Origin: Clostridia bacterium
Lineage (GTDB): Bacteria; Bacillota; Clostridia; Christensenellales; Aristaeellaceae
DNA length: 49,003 nt
Direction of reading: 5' to 3'
Assembly: GCA_017460395.1 (NCBI GenBank)
Contig: JAFUBA010000181.1
Coordinates: 1 to 49,003 of the forward strand
Shown: piece by piece, positions 30,690 to 39,272 of the stretch
Numbering within the stretch: the first letter of the stretch is position 1
Layout of the letters: every line of letters starts with the position of its first letter
Program-made: the position numbers and the translations under genes
The notes under the pieces: generated by a model
What the model saw: only the letters and a program-made list of their open reading frames with translations
The model's database searches: none
Told to the model about the DNA's origin: nothing

Positions 30690-32315
30690 CTATACGTCAA
30701 GATACTCGATGCTCTCTGCCCGAGGAAGCTTTCTCAGGACGCTGTCCGGGACGGGTGTTCCGTGCACGATGAGTCTGGTGATGCGGCAGCCTGCAAAGGC
30801 GTTTTCTCCGATATCGTGCAGAAGTCCTGAAATGTGGAGCGTCTGGATGGCCGTGTGAAAGAAGGCTTCAGCCCCGATGGAGCAGGCATCCCGGATGTCC
30901 ACCAGCGTCATCTTACGGCCGACGTCGGAGCACAGTCCATCCGGCACGCGGAAGCAGCCGGGCAGAATCAGCTCCTCCAGCCCTGACTCCGCAAAGGCAT
31001 AGGGAGAAAGGTATGCATTCTGAAGGCTCACCCTGTGCAGACACAGGGCCCTCTCGAAAGCGGAAGGTCCGATATGGCGCACGGAGGATGGGAGGACAAG
31101 ATCCAGTGCCTGACAGTCCTCAAAGGCATTTGCTCCGATGGAGGCGATGGTCTCGGGCAGTTCAACGTGACTGAGGGTCATGCAGCCACGGAATGTTGCA
31201 CTGGGCAGCGTGCGCAGGGGCGCCCGGATGATCACCTCCCCGGCGGCGACGTTCCCGTCAAACAGCCGCTCACCGATGGACTGTACATTCTCTGGGATCG
31301 TGAAGCGGGTGGCAACGGTCTTTCGGAAGAGGCCGTTTGCAATCCGGGTGACGGGCGAGCCCTCGATACTGCGTGGCACATCGGGGACATCCTGCTCTCC
31401 TCCGAGATACCGGGTGATGATGAGTCCCCCGTTCCCGTCATTTTTCCAGCCCCAGATTTTTCGCATGGCCCTTCGGCCGGTGGGGTTCATCAGCATCTCC
31501 TCGTCCCGCTTTTCCCTGGCCGCCTGCAGGCGGGTGAGATCATAGTGCCGCGTCTTGTGGGCGATGAGGGCGGCCTTCAGGGAGGTGCTGCCCACACTGT
31601 CCGCCAGATTCAGAAAGATGTCCAGGGTGGCCGGCCTGAACAGGCGCTGGTCGCTGTACATGGAAAGGTATGATTCCAGAAGATCACCGTAGCCCTGCAA
31701 TATGCCCTTTTTGAAGAACTGCGCGCCGTGATCCTTGAGGAAACTGCCGTAGATTTCCTGCATCCCTTCGTCGTATTCCCCGGGTGCGGACAGATAGCCG
31801 CGAATGAGGGCGTATCTAAGGCATGGGCTCACATTCATGGGGTCTGTGCGCGGAAACCTCATGAGAAAATTCCCTGCGTCGTCCTGCCTACAGACTGCGG
31901 ATGTGACAGAGAAGCTGATGACCCGGACACCGCCGGCAAAAGCACTATCGAAGTTGAGAGAGATGATATCGTCGGGGGCAGATGATTCCAGGAAGCGGAT
32001 CTCCTCCAGTGCAGGGAAGAAGTCCTTCAGCCTGTCAGGGAAAAGAAGCAGGGAACCTGAGGGGCGAACGCGGAGCACACGCACGCTGGATGATACGAGA
32101 CGGGTCAAAGACCGGAACATGGTCTGGAGTAACGGGCCGGAGCACTCGAGGGATGTAAGACGCTTGGCGAGAAAGACATTCTCTGCGATCCTGTCGATCT
32201 CATCCGGCAGAATCACATCCTCTGCATCTCCCCGGTATTCTTTCAGTTCCCGCATGTTGAAGCTCCGACCATATAGGCCGTGTCTGATGGAGACGACGAA
32301 ATCAGAAGCGTTCAT
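30690..32315 (-). CDS. Leucine-rich repeat (BspA/LRR_5) protein without signal peptide
   Basis: Seen: 541 residues from ATG 32315 (AAAGGGAGGTTACC upstream; the open frame extends 26 codons further). Residues 1-290 are unrecognised, with a few LRR-like strands at the start (YRGDAEDVILPDEIDRIAENVF). Residues about 330-541 contain at least six LRR_5 units (FTIPENVQSIGERLF, VELPETIASIGANAF, LVLPSSVRHIGPSAF). No signal peptide, so either cytoplasmic or exported by another route. It sits 188 bp upstream of the giant LRR protein on the same strand, which suggests a functional link. Role unknown. Confidence 0.85.
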   Translation of the reverse strand: MNASDFVVSIRHGLYGRSFNMRELKEYRGDAEDVILPDEIDRIAENVFLAKRLTSLECSGPLLQTMFRSLTRLVSSSVRVLRVRPSGSLLLFPDRLKDFFPALEEIRFLESSAPDDIISLNFDSAFAGGVRVISFSVTSAVCRQDDAGNFLMRFPRTDPMNVSPCLRYALIRGYLSAPGEYDEGMQEIYGSFLKDHGAQFFKKGILQGYGDLLESYLSMYSDQRLFRPATLDIFLNLADSVGSTSLKAALIAHKTRHYDLTRLQAAREKRDEEMLMNPTGRRAMRKIWGWKNDGNGGLIITRYLGGEQDVPDVPRSIEGSPVTRIANGLFRKTVATRFTIPENVQSIGERLFDGNVAAGEVIIRAPLRTLPSATFRGCMTLSHVELPETIASIGANAFEDCQALDLVLPSSVRHIGPSAFERALCLHRVSLQNAYLSPYAFAESGLEELILPGCFRVPDGLCSDVGRKMTLVDIRDACSIGAEAFFHTAIQTLHISGLLHDIGENAFAGCRITRLIVHGTPVPDSVLRKLPRAESIEYLDV

Positions 32316-32460
32316 GGTAACCTCCCTTTCAGCTTGCTTTCCCCGTGAGGACGTTCCTCGCGGGCATATGCTGCCTTCCCCGCCTCCCTGCACGCAGCCG
32401 GAGCGGGCGTCTGTGAGAGTATATGGCGCAGGAAGGAAAAATCTATGAACCGGCAGGCTA

Positions 32461-32509
32461 AAAAATGATGTTCAGCCAAAGATCCGTAATAGATCTCTGG
32501 CTGAACATC
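32461..32509 (-). terminator. Terminator of the GH50-like gene
   Basis: Perfect 12-bp stem GATGTTCAGCCA/TGGCTGAACATC (32467-32478, 32498-32509) extended inside by AGATC/GATCT. On the minus strand it is followed by a run of Ts (As at 32461-32465 on the plus strand). Confidence 0.88.
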
Positions 32510-32574
32510 GTCTATGCCCGCAGACAATCTGTGATCTTTCCAGATCGCTCTGAGAACGGATGGTGGGAATGGAA

Positions 32575-34554
32575 TCAGTAGGCGATCATCGGGATGGACT
32601 CCGGGAAGTGGGATGAGGGTGCGACGCGTCCCTCCTTCACATCCAGGATCCCTTCGTGGCAGGCCCGGACCAGGTCTGTCATGGGGGTGTGCGGCAGGAG
32701 GCACACATCGAACAGGCCGATGTTATAGTTCTCCCCGTCGAAGCGCCCCAGGGCAAACTGGTCATAGCACTGGAAGTAGTGGGACCCGACGCACAGGGGA
32801 TGGGCTGCGGCCTGCTCAAGGTAACAGCGATAGGCAATCCCGCGGTCCTCCTGTGTGCGCACAGCCTCAAGGCCCGTGCCGGGCAGGCCGCCGTCCAGAG
32901 CACCGAAATGGAACTCTCCGATGACCACGGGGCGATCGACGCCGAGAGACTGCACCTGATCGAGCATGCGGGTTGGGGCGTGCGCGTAGCAGTTGATGGA
33001 GAACACGTCCATGTGTTCCCATCCGCTGACCACCAGGGGATCGGAGATCCAGGCCCAGCGCATGCCGAGATTGAGATGATTCGGATCAGTCTGCCGGCAA
33101 TACCTCGACGGCACGGCCACATAGGTTTCGATCATCCGCCTGGAAAACGCCCGGAGGTCCCGGAGTGCCGCGGGCGAGAGGGCAGACGCCCTGGGGAGGG
33201 GCGTGAGGAGATCGTCAAAGGAGGCAAGGGATGTGTTCCATGCAAGGTTCAGGGACTGGACGGTTCCATACTGCCCACGCAGCGACTCAATGAGAGCGCG
33301 CTTGGTGCAGGTGTCTGCGGGATCCCGCAGGACCTCGTCCGCCAGCACCAGATTGTCCACGAAGGCCCATGAGGGCTCGTTGCGCAGGAAATAGCCGATC
33401 ATATACGGATCCGTGGCGCGCTCATGCAGAGCCTTCGCATTTTCCCTGGCGCTCTCCTCATACTCGGGGCTCATGACGTCCGGGAAGTCGCGGAAGATGT
33501 GGTGCTTCGTGTCCGGGAAGGCGGGCAGGCTCCAGACATAGGGGAAGTGGCCAAAGAGGGCAGGATCGGACCAGTTGCCGAGGGAATTGAAGCCGAGGTG
33601 TTTCAGCTGCCGGAGGATCATGTCCTCCCATGCCTTCCTCCAGCCATCCCCGAAGGCCCTTCGCAGATTGGCCTGCTCAAAGGAAAAGAGCTTTGCCGGG
33701 GTCTTTTCCTCCCCGAAGGGGCGCTCCGGCACCCGGTACATGGCGCCGAAGGCGGGATCGTCTGTAGCGGGCAGCCAGGAGCACATGGACTCCAGCCCGT
33801 CCACCCGCGCGTCCGACCTTGCCACGACGCAGTCAAGGCCTGCGGAGAAAAAGAGATGCCCGAGGGGATCCGCCAGATGGTAGCGCCCGTCCACGCGGGC
33901 AGTGGTGAAAAAGCCGGTGGGTTCCGCGATCTTCCGCCGCGTGTCCCCGCCGTACTGGTCCTGGAAGGGGAAGGGCCAGGCATCCGGGAGGTCTGCCTCC
34001 CTGTGAAGCGCCTTCTGCAGGTCGGACTCGTCCCTGATGGGTTCATCCGCTTTCAGGTGCGGAAGATACCTGCCAAAACGGTCGATCACGGGCGTGGCAG
34101 TGATCGGCGCGGGGGATGCGGGTACATCGTCCAGGGTGATGTCCTCCAGTGTCACGCGGACATCGTGGAAGCAGGGCATGGTGACCAGCTCACACCGGGT
34201 GATCTCATCCCTTTGGACCCTGGAGCCGTGGCAGACGACCTTCAGGAGCCCCGGGGTGTGGCCGGGAAAGAGGATGTGGCCGTCAAGCCAGTGGAGGTCC
34301 AGGGTCACGGGGGTCTTCAGCTGCGGCAGGAGGCCGAAGCGGATGATGACCTTTGCCTCCTCCTGGGAGGCGTCCCACACGCGCAGCTCCATGACGAGGG
34401 AGTGGGTCTCGTGGACCGTGACGTTCAGATGAAGATAGCGGCCGGGGGACTCTGCAATATGTTCCAGCGAAAGGCCGCCGCCATCGGCCGGAAAGAGGAA
34501 GGTGCCGCGCTCCTGCGGGAGAGAGGACAGAGGGGTGATCACCAGGTTTTTCAT
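32575..34554 (-). CDS. Clan GH-A glycosidase related to GH50 (beta-agarase-like), specificity unknown
   Basis: Seen: 659 residues from ATG 34554 (AAGGAGTCCCCC upstream). N-terminal beta-sandwich domain (about 1-165), then a TIM barrel. LRNEPSW gives the probable acid/base E393, and GEFHFGALDGG the probable nucleophile E547, followed by a GSHYFQCYDQ and DGENYNIGL block. GEFHFG and DGENYN blocks are typical of GH50 beta-agarases, as I recall that family. No signal peptide, so an intracellular exo-acting enzyme on imported oligosaccharides is likely. Agarose as the substrate is doubtful in this context; a related beta-galactosidic glycan is an alternative. Confidence 0.78.
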   Translation of the reverse strand: MKNLVITPLSSLPQERGTFLFPADGGGLSLEHIAESPGRYLHLNVTVHETHSLVMELRVWDASQEEAKVIIRFGLLPQLKTPVTLDLHWLDGHILFPGHTPGLLKVVCHGSRVQRDEITRCELVTMPCFHDVRVTLEDITLDDVPASPAPITATPVIDRFGRYLPHLKADEPIRDESDLQKALHREADLPDAWPFPFQDQYGGDTRRKIAEPTGFFTTARVDGRYHLADPLGHLFFSAGLDCVVARSDARVDGLESMCSWLPATDDPAFGAMYRVPERPFGEEKTPAKLFSFEQANLRRAFGDGWRKAWEDMILRQLKHLGFNSLGNWSDPALFGHFPYVWSLPAFPDTKHHIFRDFPDVMSPEYEESARENAKALHERATDPYMIGYFLRNEPSWAFVDNLVLADEVLRDPADTCTKRALIESLRGQYGTVQSLNLAWNTSLASFDDLLTPLPRASALSPAALRDLRAFSRRMIETYVAVPSRYCRQTDPNHLNLGMRWAWISDPLVVSGWEHMDVFSINCYAHAPTRMLDQVQSLGVDRPVVIGEFHFGALDGGLPGTGLEAVRTQEDRGIAYRCYLEQAAAHPLCVGSHYFQCYDQFALGRFDGENYNIGLFDVCLLPHTPMTDLVRACHEGILDVKEGRVAPSSHFPESIPMIAY

Positions 34555-34643
34555 GGGGGACTCCTTTCTGAAACGCACTTGCATCACATGTTTTCTGTGC
34601 CCCATCATAGCACGGAGGTGATGTGGGGAAAAGAGCGTGCACT

Positions 34644-34673
34644 TTGCCAAGGCTCCCTCCGATATGGTATACT
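34644..34673 (+). promoter_or_regulatory. Promoter of the GT4/hflX/asnA cluster
   Basis: -35 TTGCCA (34644-34649), 18-bp spacer, extended -10 TGGTATACT (-10 at 34668-34673). The leader of about 160 nt to the GT4 start contains no clear terminator. Confidence 0.65.
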
Positions 34674-34838
34674 TGCACGGCCGGCATCCCGGAGGGGGAT
34701 TCCGGCAAAAAAGGCGCCGTGCAAAGAGACATCATGGCGCGATCGCCCCCTTATCTATGCGGCGGCACATAAAGACGCCATCGTGCCGGGACGGGCGATG
34801 CTTCAATCGGAGAATTCGGAGGCTTTGAAGATAAAGCA

Positions 34839-36014
34839 ATGGTGATTGGTCAGTTCTGTGATACCTATCCGCCCACCGTCGACGGGGTGGGACGGGTGAC
34901 GCTGAGCTACTGCAGGACGCTGGCGGAATTGGGCCACGAGGCCTACTACATCGCGCCGCAGTCCAAAGACGGAACGGAAGTGTACGGCATCCCGGTGATC
35001 CTCTCTGCCAGCCTTCCCGTGCCGGGAGAACTGTTCCGCATGGGTGTGCCGGGCCTGGATGCCAAGTTTCAGAAGGCGATCCGGGAGGTGCCCTTTGACC
35101 TGGTGCATGCCCAGGATCCGTTCCTTGCGGGCATGGAGGCATCCAGGATCGCGAGGAAGCGGGATATTCCGCTGGTGAGCACCTTCCATTCCAAGTATTA
35201 TGACGATGCGCTGGCCAAGACCCACTCCAGGGCGCTGGCAGATGTGGTGGTCCAGAAACTGGTGAAATTTTACGACCGCTGCGACGGGGTCTGGACGGTA
35301 AACCATGCCACCGCAGACGTGCTGCGGGGGTACGGATTCCGCGGGAAGATCCTGATCATGGAAAACGGCACGGATCCGGAGAAGCTCAGCGAGGAAGCAG
35401 CCCTCAGGCTGTCTGAGCGGGTGCGTGTGAAGAGCGGCGTACCGTTCCTCCTCTTTGTCGGACAGCACAACTACAAAAAGAACCTGCACGGCATTCTGAA
35501 GGCCTGCGCCATGATGAAGAACAACGGGAAACCCTTCCAGCTGGTGACGGCGGGGGATGGACCGGATTTTGACGATATCGTGAAGGAAGCAAAGCGCCTG
35601 GGGATACAGGATGATGTGCAGTTCCTGGGCTTCATGTCCGACCGGAACGAGCTGATGGCCCTCTATCACCGGGCAGACCTTCTGGTGTTCCCCTCCCTCT
35701 ACGACAACGCGCCCATGGTGGTGCGCGAGGCCGCTGTGATGGGCACACCGGCCCTGGTGGTACAGGGTTCCTGCTCGGCAGAGGGCATGGAAGATCAGGT
35801 AAACGGGTATATCAGTCCCAATGAGACCCCGGAGGCGATCTACGAGACGATCGTGCGCGCACTGCCAAGCGTCCGGGAGGTGGGCGAGCGCGCCAGGGTG
35901 AGTATTCCCAAGAGCTGGCGGAGCATCATGGAGAAGGTGGTGTCGGAATACGAGCGGCTGATTGACGGCCACGTGAGCCGCGGCGACAGCATCTGGGAGG
36001 AACTGTGGAAGTAA
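34839..36014 (+). CDS. Family 4 (GT-B) glycosyltransferase
   Basis: Seen: 391 residues, GT-B fold. The N-terminal half starts QFCDTYPPTVDGVGR, with DLVHAQDPF and STFHSKYYDD; the C-terminal half has LLFVGQHNYKKN and the donor-binding region FPSLYDNAPMVVREAAVMGTP. No membrane helix. Similar to diacylglycerol or glycolipid glucosyltransferases that act at the membrane inner face; the acceptor is not known. GGAGG lies unusually far (17 bases) upstream of the ATG at 34839, so the start is moderately certain. Followed by hflX after 56 bp. Confidence 0.88.
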   Translation: MVIGQFCDTYPPTVDGVGRVTLSYCRTLAELGHEAYYIAPQSKDGTEVYGIPVILSASLPVPGELFRMGVPGLDAKFQKAIREVPFDLVHAQDPFLAGMEASRIARKRDIPLVSTFHSKYYDDALAKTHSRALADVVVQKLVKFYDRCDGVWTVNHATADVLRGYGFRGKILIMENGTDPEKLSEEAALRLSERVRVKSGVPFLLFVGQHNYKKNLHGILKACAMMKNNGKPFQLVTAGDGPDFDDIVKEAKRLGIQDDVQFLGFMSDRNELMALYHRADLLVFPSLYDNAPMVVREAAVMGTPALVVQGSCSAEGMEDQVNGYISPNETPEAIYETIVRALPSVREVGERARVSIPKSWRSIMEKVVSEYERLIDGHVSRGDSIWEELWK

Positions 36015-36070
36015 CGTCTCTGGCAGCTTCCAGTCAGGGAATCTATGCAGGACGGAATTGAGGGAAATCA

Positions 36071-37849
36071 TTGAAAGAGAAACTGAACCAGGTCCATGGG
36101 AACCTGGAGGGCATCCGGGACACGGTGATTGAGGAGCTTGCAGGACTGTATGAGACCGAGCTGGAGGAGGATCAGTACCTCTCAAGGGAGCTGATCCGGT
36201 ATCTTGCAGGCATGTCCACGCGCCTCAGGCGGGAGATTGCGGTCTACATTACCCGGGACGGAGAGATCGTGGATGTCAGCGTGGGCACGGACCGGGACGT
36301 GGAGCTGCGCGACTATCGGCTGCGGCGAAACAGCGAGCGCCTCAGCTGCGTCCGGTGCGTGCATACCCATCCCAACGGCGACGGCCATCTGAGCGACGTG
36401 GACCTGAGTGCGCTGCGCTCCTTTCGCTACGATGCCATGACGGCGATCGGGTGCCTGGAAGGGGAGCCCACCTATGTGCAGACGGCCTTCCTCCTGCCAA
36501 AGGGCGAAATGCAGATGGATCCGCCCGTGCGCTGGTACCGCGTGCCGGACAGCGCATGGCTGAACCAGATCGAGGAATCGGACCGGCTGGTGGGCAAGGA
36601 AAGCCCGGAGGAAAAGGGCGAACATGAGCGGGCCGTGCTGATCGGACGGGAGAGCGAAGCATCCCTCAAGGAGCTGGCAAGGCTCGCCGAAACGGCCGGG
36701 GCCGAGGTGGTGGCGACATTTCTTCAGAAGCTGAACCGCAGGGAAAAGCCGGATACGGCGCTGTTCATCGGCCGCGGCCGGGCGGAGGAGCTGTCACTGC
36801 AGATCCAGGCGCTGGAAGCCGATGTGTGCATTGTCGATGATGAACTGACCGGCATTCAGGTGAGAAATCTGGAGGACATTCTGCGCGTCAAGGTGATTGA
36901 CCGCACGGGTCTGATCCTGGACATCTTTGCGCAGCGGGCCGGAAGCTCCGAGGGCAAGCTGCAGGTGGAGCTGGCCCAGCTGGAATATCGCTCCACCAGG
37001 CTCATCGGTCAGGGCCTGGTGCTCTCGAGGCTGGCCGGCGGTATCGGCACAAGGGGCCCGGGCGAGAGCAAGCTGGAGATGAACCGCAGAAGGATTCGCG
37101 AGCGCATGACAGAGCTGCGGCGGCGCCTTGATGAGGTGGAGCGGCAGCGGGATGTGCGGCGAAAGAACCGGGAGCGGAATGAGGTGCCGGTGGCGGCCCT
37201 GGTGGGTTACACCAACGCCGGGAAATCGACGCTGCTCAACCGCCTGACCGGATCGGATGTGTACGTACAGAACCAGCTCTTTGCCACCCTTGACACCGTG
37301 AGCCGGCGTGTGGAGGGCGAGGGCGTTCCCTTCCTCCTGGTGGACACGGTGGGATTTATCCGAAAGCTTCCGCACACCCTGGTCAAGGCCTTCCGCTCGA
37401 CGCTGGAGGAGGCACTGAGCGCGGATGTACTGGTGATTGTGCATGACGGGGAGAGCCCGGACATGCTCTCCCAGCGGGAGACCGTGGAGCAGGTGCTTCA
37501 GGAACTTGGTGCCACCTCACAGGGCCGGGTGGAGGTCGTGAACAAGTGCGATCTTTTGCCGGATATTTCCGCCATCCCGGGCGCCATCCCGGTGTCTGCA
37601 AAGACCGGAGAGGGGCTGGAGGAGATGCTCCAGGCCATCCGGCAGAAGCTGCGCTCCGGCCTTGTGGAGGCCAGCTTCCTGATCCCCTTTTCCGACTACT
37701 CGTCCATCGGGAAGATCCGGGAGAGCGGCAGGGTGCTGGAGGAAAGCTATACGGACACCGGCACCGTGCTGAAGATGGAGATGACGGAGGAGGACAGGAA
37801 CCGCCTCGTTCGGCAGCTCGGAGAGCAGATCCTGGTGGCGGAAGCCTGA
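36071..37849 (+). CDS. hflX: GTPase HflX with long N-terminal extension carrying a JAMM-like motif
   Basis: Role: ribosome-associated GTPase that splits stalled or hibernating ribosomes. Seen: 592 residues from TTG 36071 (GAGGGAA upstream). Residues about 190-360 are the HflX nucleotide-binding/coiled domain (GRGRAEEL, GIGTRGPGESKLE); residues about 375-540 the G domain with G1 GYTNAGKS, G3 DTVGF and G4 NKCD. Odd: the first 185 residues are not in E. coli-type HflX and contain HTHPNGDGHLSDVD at 98-111, an exact H-x-H-x7-S-x2-D JAMM metalloprotease motif. Long HflX forms are common in Clostridia; an active JAMM domain in them is not, to my knowledge, established. Confidence 0.95.
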   Translation: MKEKLNQVHGNLEGIRDTVIEELAGLYETELEEDQYLSRELIRYLAGMSTRLRREIAVYITRDGEIVDVSVGTDRDVELRDYRLRRNSERLSCVRCVHTHPNGDGHLSDVDLSALRSFRYDAMTAIGCLEGEPTYVQTAFLLPKGEMQMDPPVRWYRVPDSAWLNQIEESDRLVGKESPEEKGEHERAVLIGRESEASLKELARLAETAGAEVVATFLQKLNRREKPDTALFIGRGRAEELSLQIQALEADVCIVDDELTGIQVRNLEDILRVKVIDRTGLILDIFAQRAGSSEGKLQVELAQLEYRSTRLIGQGLVLSRLAGGIGTRGPGESKLEMNRRRIRERMTELRRRLDEVERQRDVRRKNRERNEVPVAALVGYTNAGKSTLLNRLTGSDVYVQNQLFATLDTVSRRVEGEGVPFLLVDTVGFIRKLPHTLVKAFRSTLEEALSADVLVIVHDGESPDMLSQRETVEQVLQELGATSQGRVEVVNKCDLLPDISAIPGAIPVSAKTGEGLEEMLQAIRQKLRSGLVEASFLIPFSDYSSIGKIRESGRVLEESYTDTGTVLKMEMTEEDRNRLVRQLGEQILVAEA

Positions 37850-37895
37850 GGGCTGCATATGATTCACAAGACCTACGCAGAAAGGACGGATACCG

Positions 37896-38900
37896 ATGAA
37901 CCTGATCATTCCCAAGAATTATAACCCGGTGCTGAACCTTCGGGACACGGAGATCGCCATCAAGCTGGTGAAGGACTTTTTTGAGCGGGAACTGGCGCAG
38001 GCACTGAACCTGACCCGTGTGTCGGCACCGATCATGGTGACGCCAGAGAGCGGCCTCAATGACAACCTCAACGGGGTGGAGCGCCCGGTGTCCTTTGACG
38101 TCAAGGAGACGGGCAGGACGGTGGAAATTGTGCACTCCCTGGCCAAGTGGAAGCGTCAGGCGCTCAAGAACTATGGCTTTCAGGTGGGCGAGGGCCTGTA
38201 CACGGACATGAACGCCATCCGGCGGGATGAGGAGACGGACAACATCCATTCCATCTTCGTGGACCAGTGGGACTGGGAGCGGATCCTGGCGGACGATGAG
38301 CGCAACGAGGAGACCCTGAAGGAGATCGTGCGCAGGATCTATCTGACATTCCGGAAGACCGAAGGGTTCGTCTGCGCCCATTATCCGTTCATCAAGCCCG
38401 AACTGCCGGATGAGATCACCTTTGTGACCACCCAGGAGCTGGAGGACCTCTATCCGTCCCTCAGCCCCCGTGAGCGCGAATACCGCGCCGCCCGCCGCTA
38501 TGGCGCTGTCTTCCTGATGGGCGTCGGCGGAAGGCTGAAGAGCGGCGAGATCCACGACGGCAGGGCGCCGGACTATGATGACTGGAGTCTGAACGGGGAT
38601 ATTCTTCTGTATGACCCGCTCCTGGACATTTCCCTCGAGGTGAGCTCCATGGGCATCCGAGTCAACCCAGAGGTGCTGATGAAGCAGCTCCGGGAGCGTG
38701 GGTGCGAGGAGCGCGCAGAGCTGCCCTTCCAGAAAGCGCTGCTGGCAGGGGAACTGCCGCAGACCATCGGCGGGGGCATCGGGCAGAGCAGGATGTGTGT
38801 GTACTTCCTGCGCAAGGCGCATGTGGGCGAGGTGCAGGCTTCCATGTGGCCATCTGACGTCGTGGAAGCGTGCCGGGCCGCGGGCATTCAGCTTCTGTGA
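37896..38900 (+). CDS. asnA: Aspartate-ammonia ligase
   Basis: Makes asparagine from aspartate, ammonia and ATP in the cytoplasm; class II aminoacyl-tRNA-synthetase fold. Seen: 334 residues, normal for AsnA. Blocks include SAPIMVTPESGLNDNLNG, HSLAKWKR, the active-site YTDMNAIRRDE, and IGGGIGQSRMCVYFLRKAHVGE near the C-terminus. AAAGGACGG precedes the ATG. Follows hflX after 46 bp; no terminator before the tRNA promoter downstream. Confidence 0.97.
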   Translation: MNLIIPKNYNPVLNLRDTEIAIKLVKDFFERELAQALNLTRVSAPIMVTPESGLNDNLNGVERPVSFDVKETGRTVEIVHSLAKWKRQALKNYGFQVGEGLYTDMNAIRRDEETDNIHSIFVDQWDWERILADDERNEETLKEIVRRIYLTFRKTEGFVCAHYPFIKPELPDEITFVTTQELEDLYPSLSPREREYRAARRYGAVFLMGVGGRLKSGEIHDGRAPDYDDWSLNGDILLYDPLLDISLEVSSMGIRVNPEVLMKQLRERGCEERAELPFQKALLAGELPQTIGGGIGQSRMCVYFLRKAHVGEVQASMWPSDVVEACRAAGIQLL

Positions 38901-38955
38901 GGCGGAGACCATCAAAAAATACTTCCCAAAAAGAAAGAAAAAGCGAAATATGCCC

Positions 38956-38984
38956 TTGACAGGCATAAGCTGGTTTGGTATTAT
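38956..38984 (+). promoter_or_regulatory. Promoter of the tRNA-Gln/tRNA-Glu operon
   Basis: -35 TTGACA (38956-38961), 17-bp spacer, -10 TATTAT (38979-38984); near consensus, as expected for stable RNA. Confidence 0.85.
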
Positions 38985-38989
38985 CTCAC

Positions 38990-39014
38990 CTGCAGCCGAG
39001 CGAACCGGCTGCAG
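38990..39014 (+). other. Perfect hairpin in the tRNA leader
   Basis: CTGCAGCCG/CGGCTGCAG (38990-38998, 39006-39014), 9 bp, 7-nt loop. It begins at the predicted transcription start and ends 5 nt before tRNA-Gln, so the whole leader is this stem-loop. Confidence 0.65.
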
Positions 39015-39019
39015 ACCAT

Positions 39020-39090
39020 TGGGGAATGGTGTAATGGCAGCACATGCGACTCTGACTCGTACAGTCTAGGTTCAAATCCTAGTTCCCCAG
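39020..39090 (+). tRNA. tRNA-Gln (anticodon CTG)
   Basis: 71 nt. Acceptor TGGGGAA/TTCCCCA (U1-A72, a tRNA-Gln mark), discriminator G, loop CTCTGAC with anticodon CTG, T-arm TAGG-TTCAAAT-CCTA. The 3' CCA is not encoded. Confidence 0.96.
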
Positions 39091-39095
39091 CTTAT

Positions 39096-39168
39096 GGCTC
39101 CGTTGTCTAGAGGCCTAGGACGTCGCCCTCTCAAGGCGAAAACACGAGTTCGAATCTCGTCGGAGCTG
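39096..39168 (+). tRNA. tRNA-Glu (anticodon CTC)
   Basis: 73 nt. Acceptor GGCTCCG/CGGAGCT, anticodon stem TCGCC/GGCGA with loop CTCTCAA (anticodon CTC), T-arm ACGAG-TTCGAAT-CTCGT, discriminator G. CCA not encoded. Five bases after tRNA-Gln, same transcript. Confidence 0.95.
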
Positions 39169-39173
39169 CTGAA

Positions 39174-39204
39174 ATCCTTTGATCTTGTCAAAGGATATTT
39201 TTTT
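39174..39204 (+). terminator. Terminator after the tRNA pair
   Basis: Stem ATCCTTTGA/TCAAAGGAT (39174-39182, 39188-39196), 5-nt loop, then A and seven Ts (39198-39204). It ends about 70 bp before the rlmD start. Confidence 0.88.
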
Positions 39205-39272
39205 ATTTCCAGAAAAGCTGCATGTGCAGGAAAGGGTGGTCGCGCGTGGCGGGGAGCAGGAAAAACGGTTGG

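Noticed and set aside
38990-39014. T-box or terminator upstream of the tRNAs
   Set aside because: No T-run follows and no T-box sequence is present; it is simply a leader stem.
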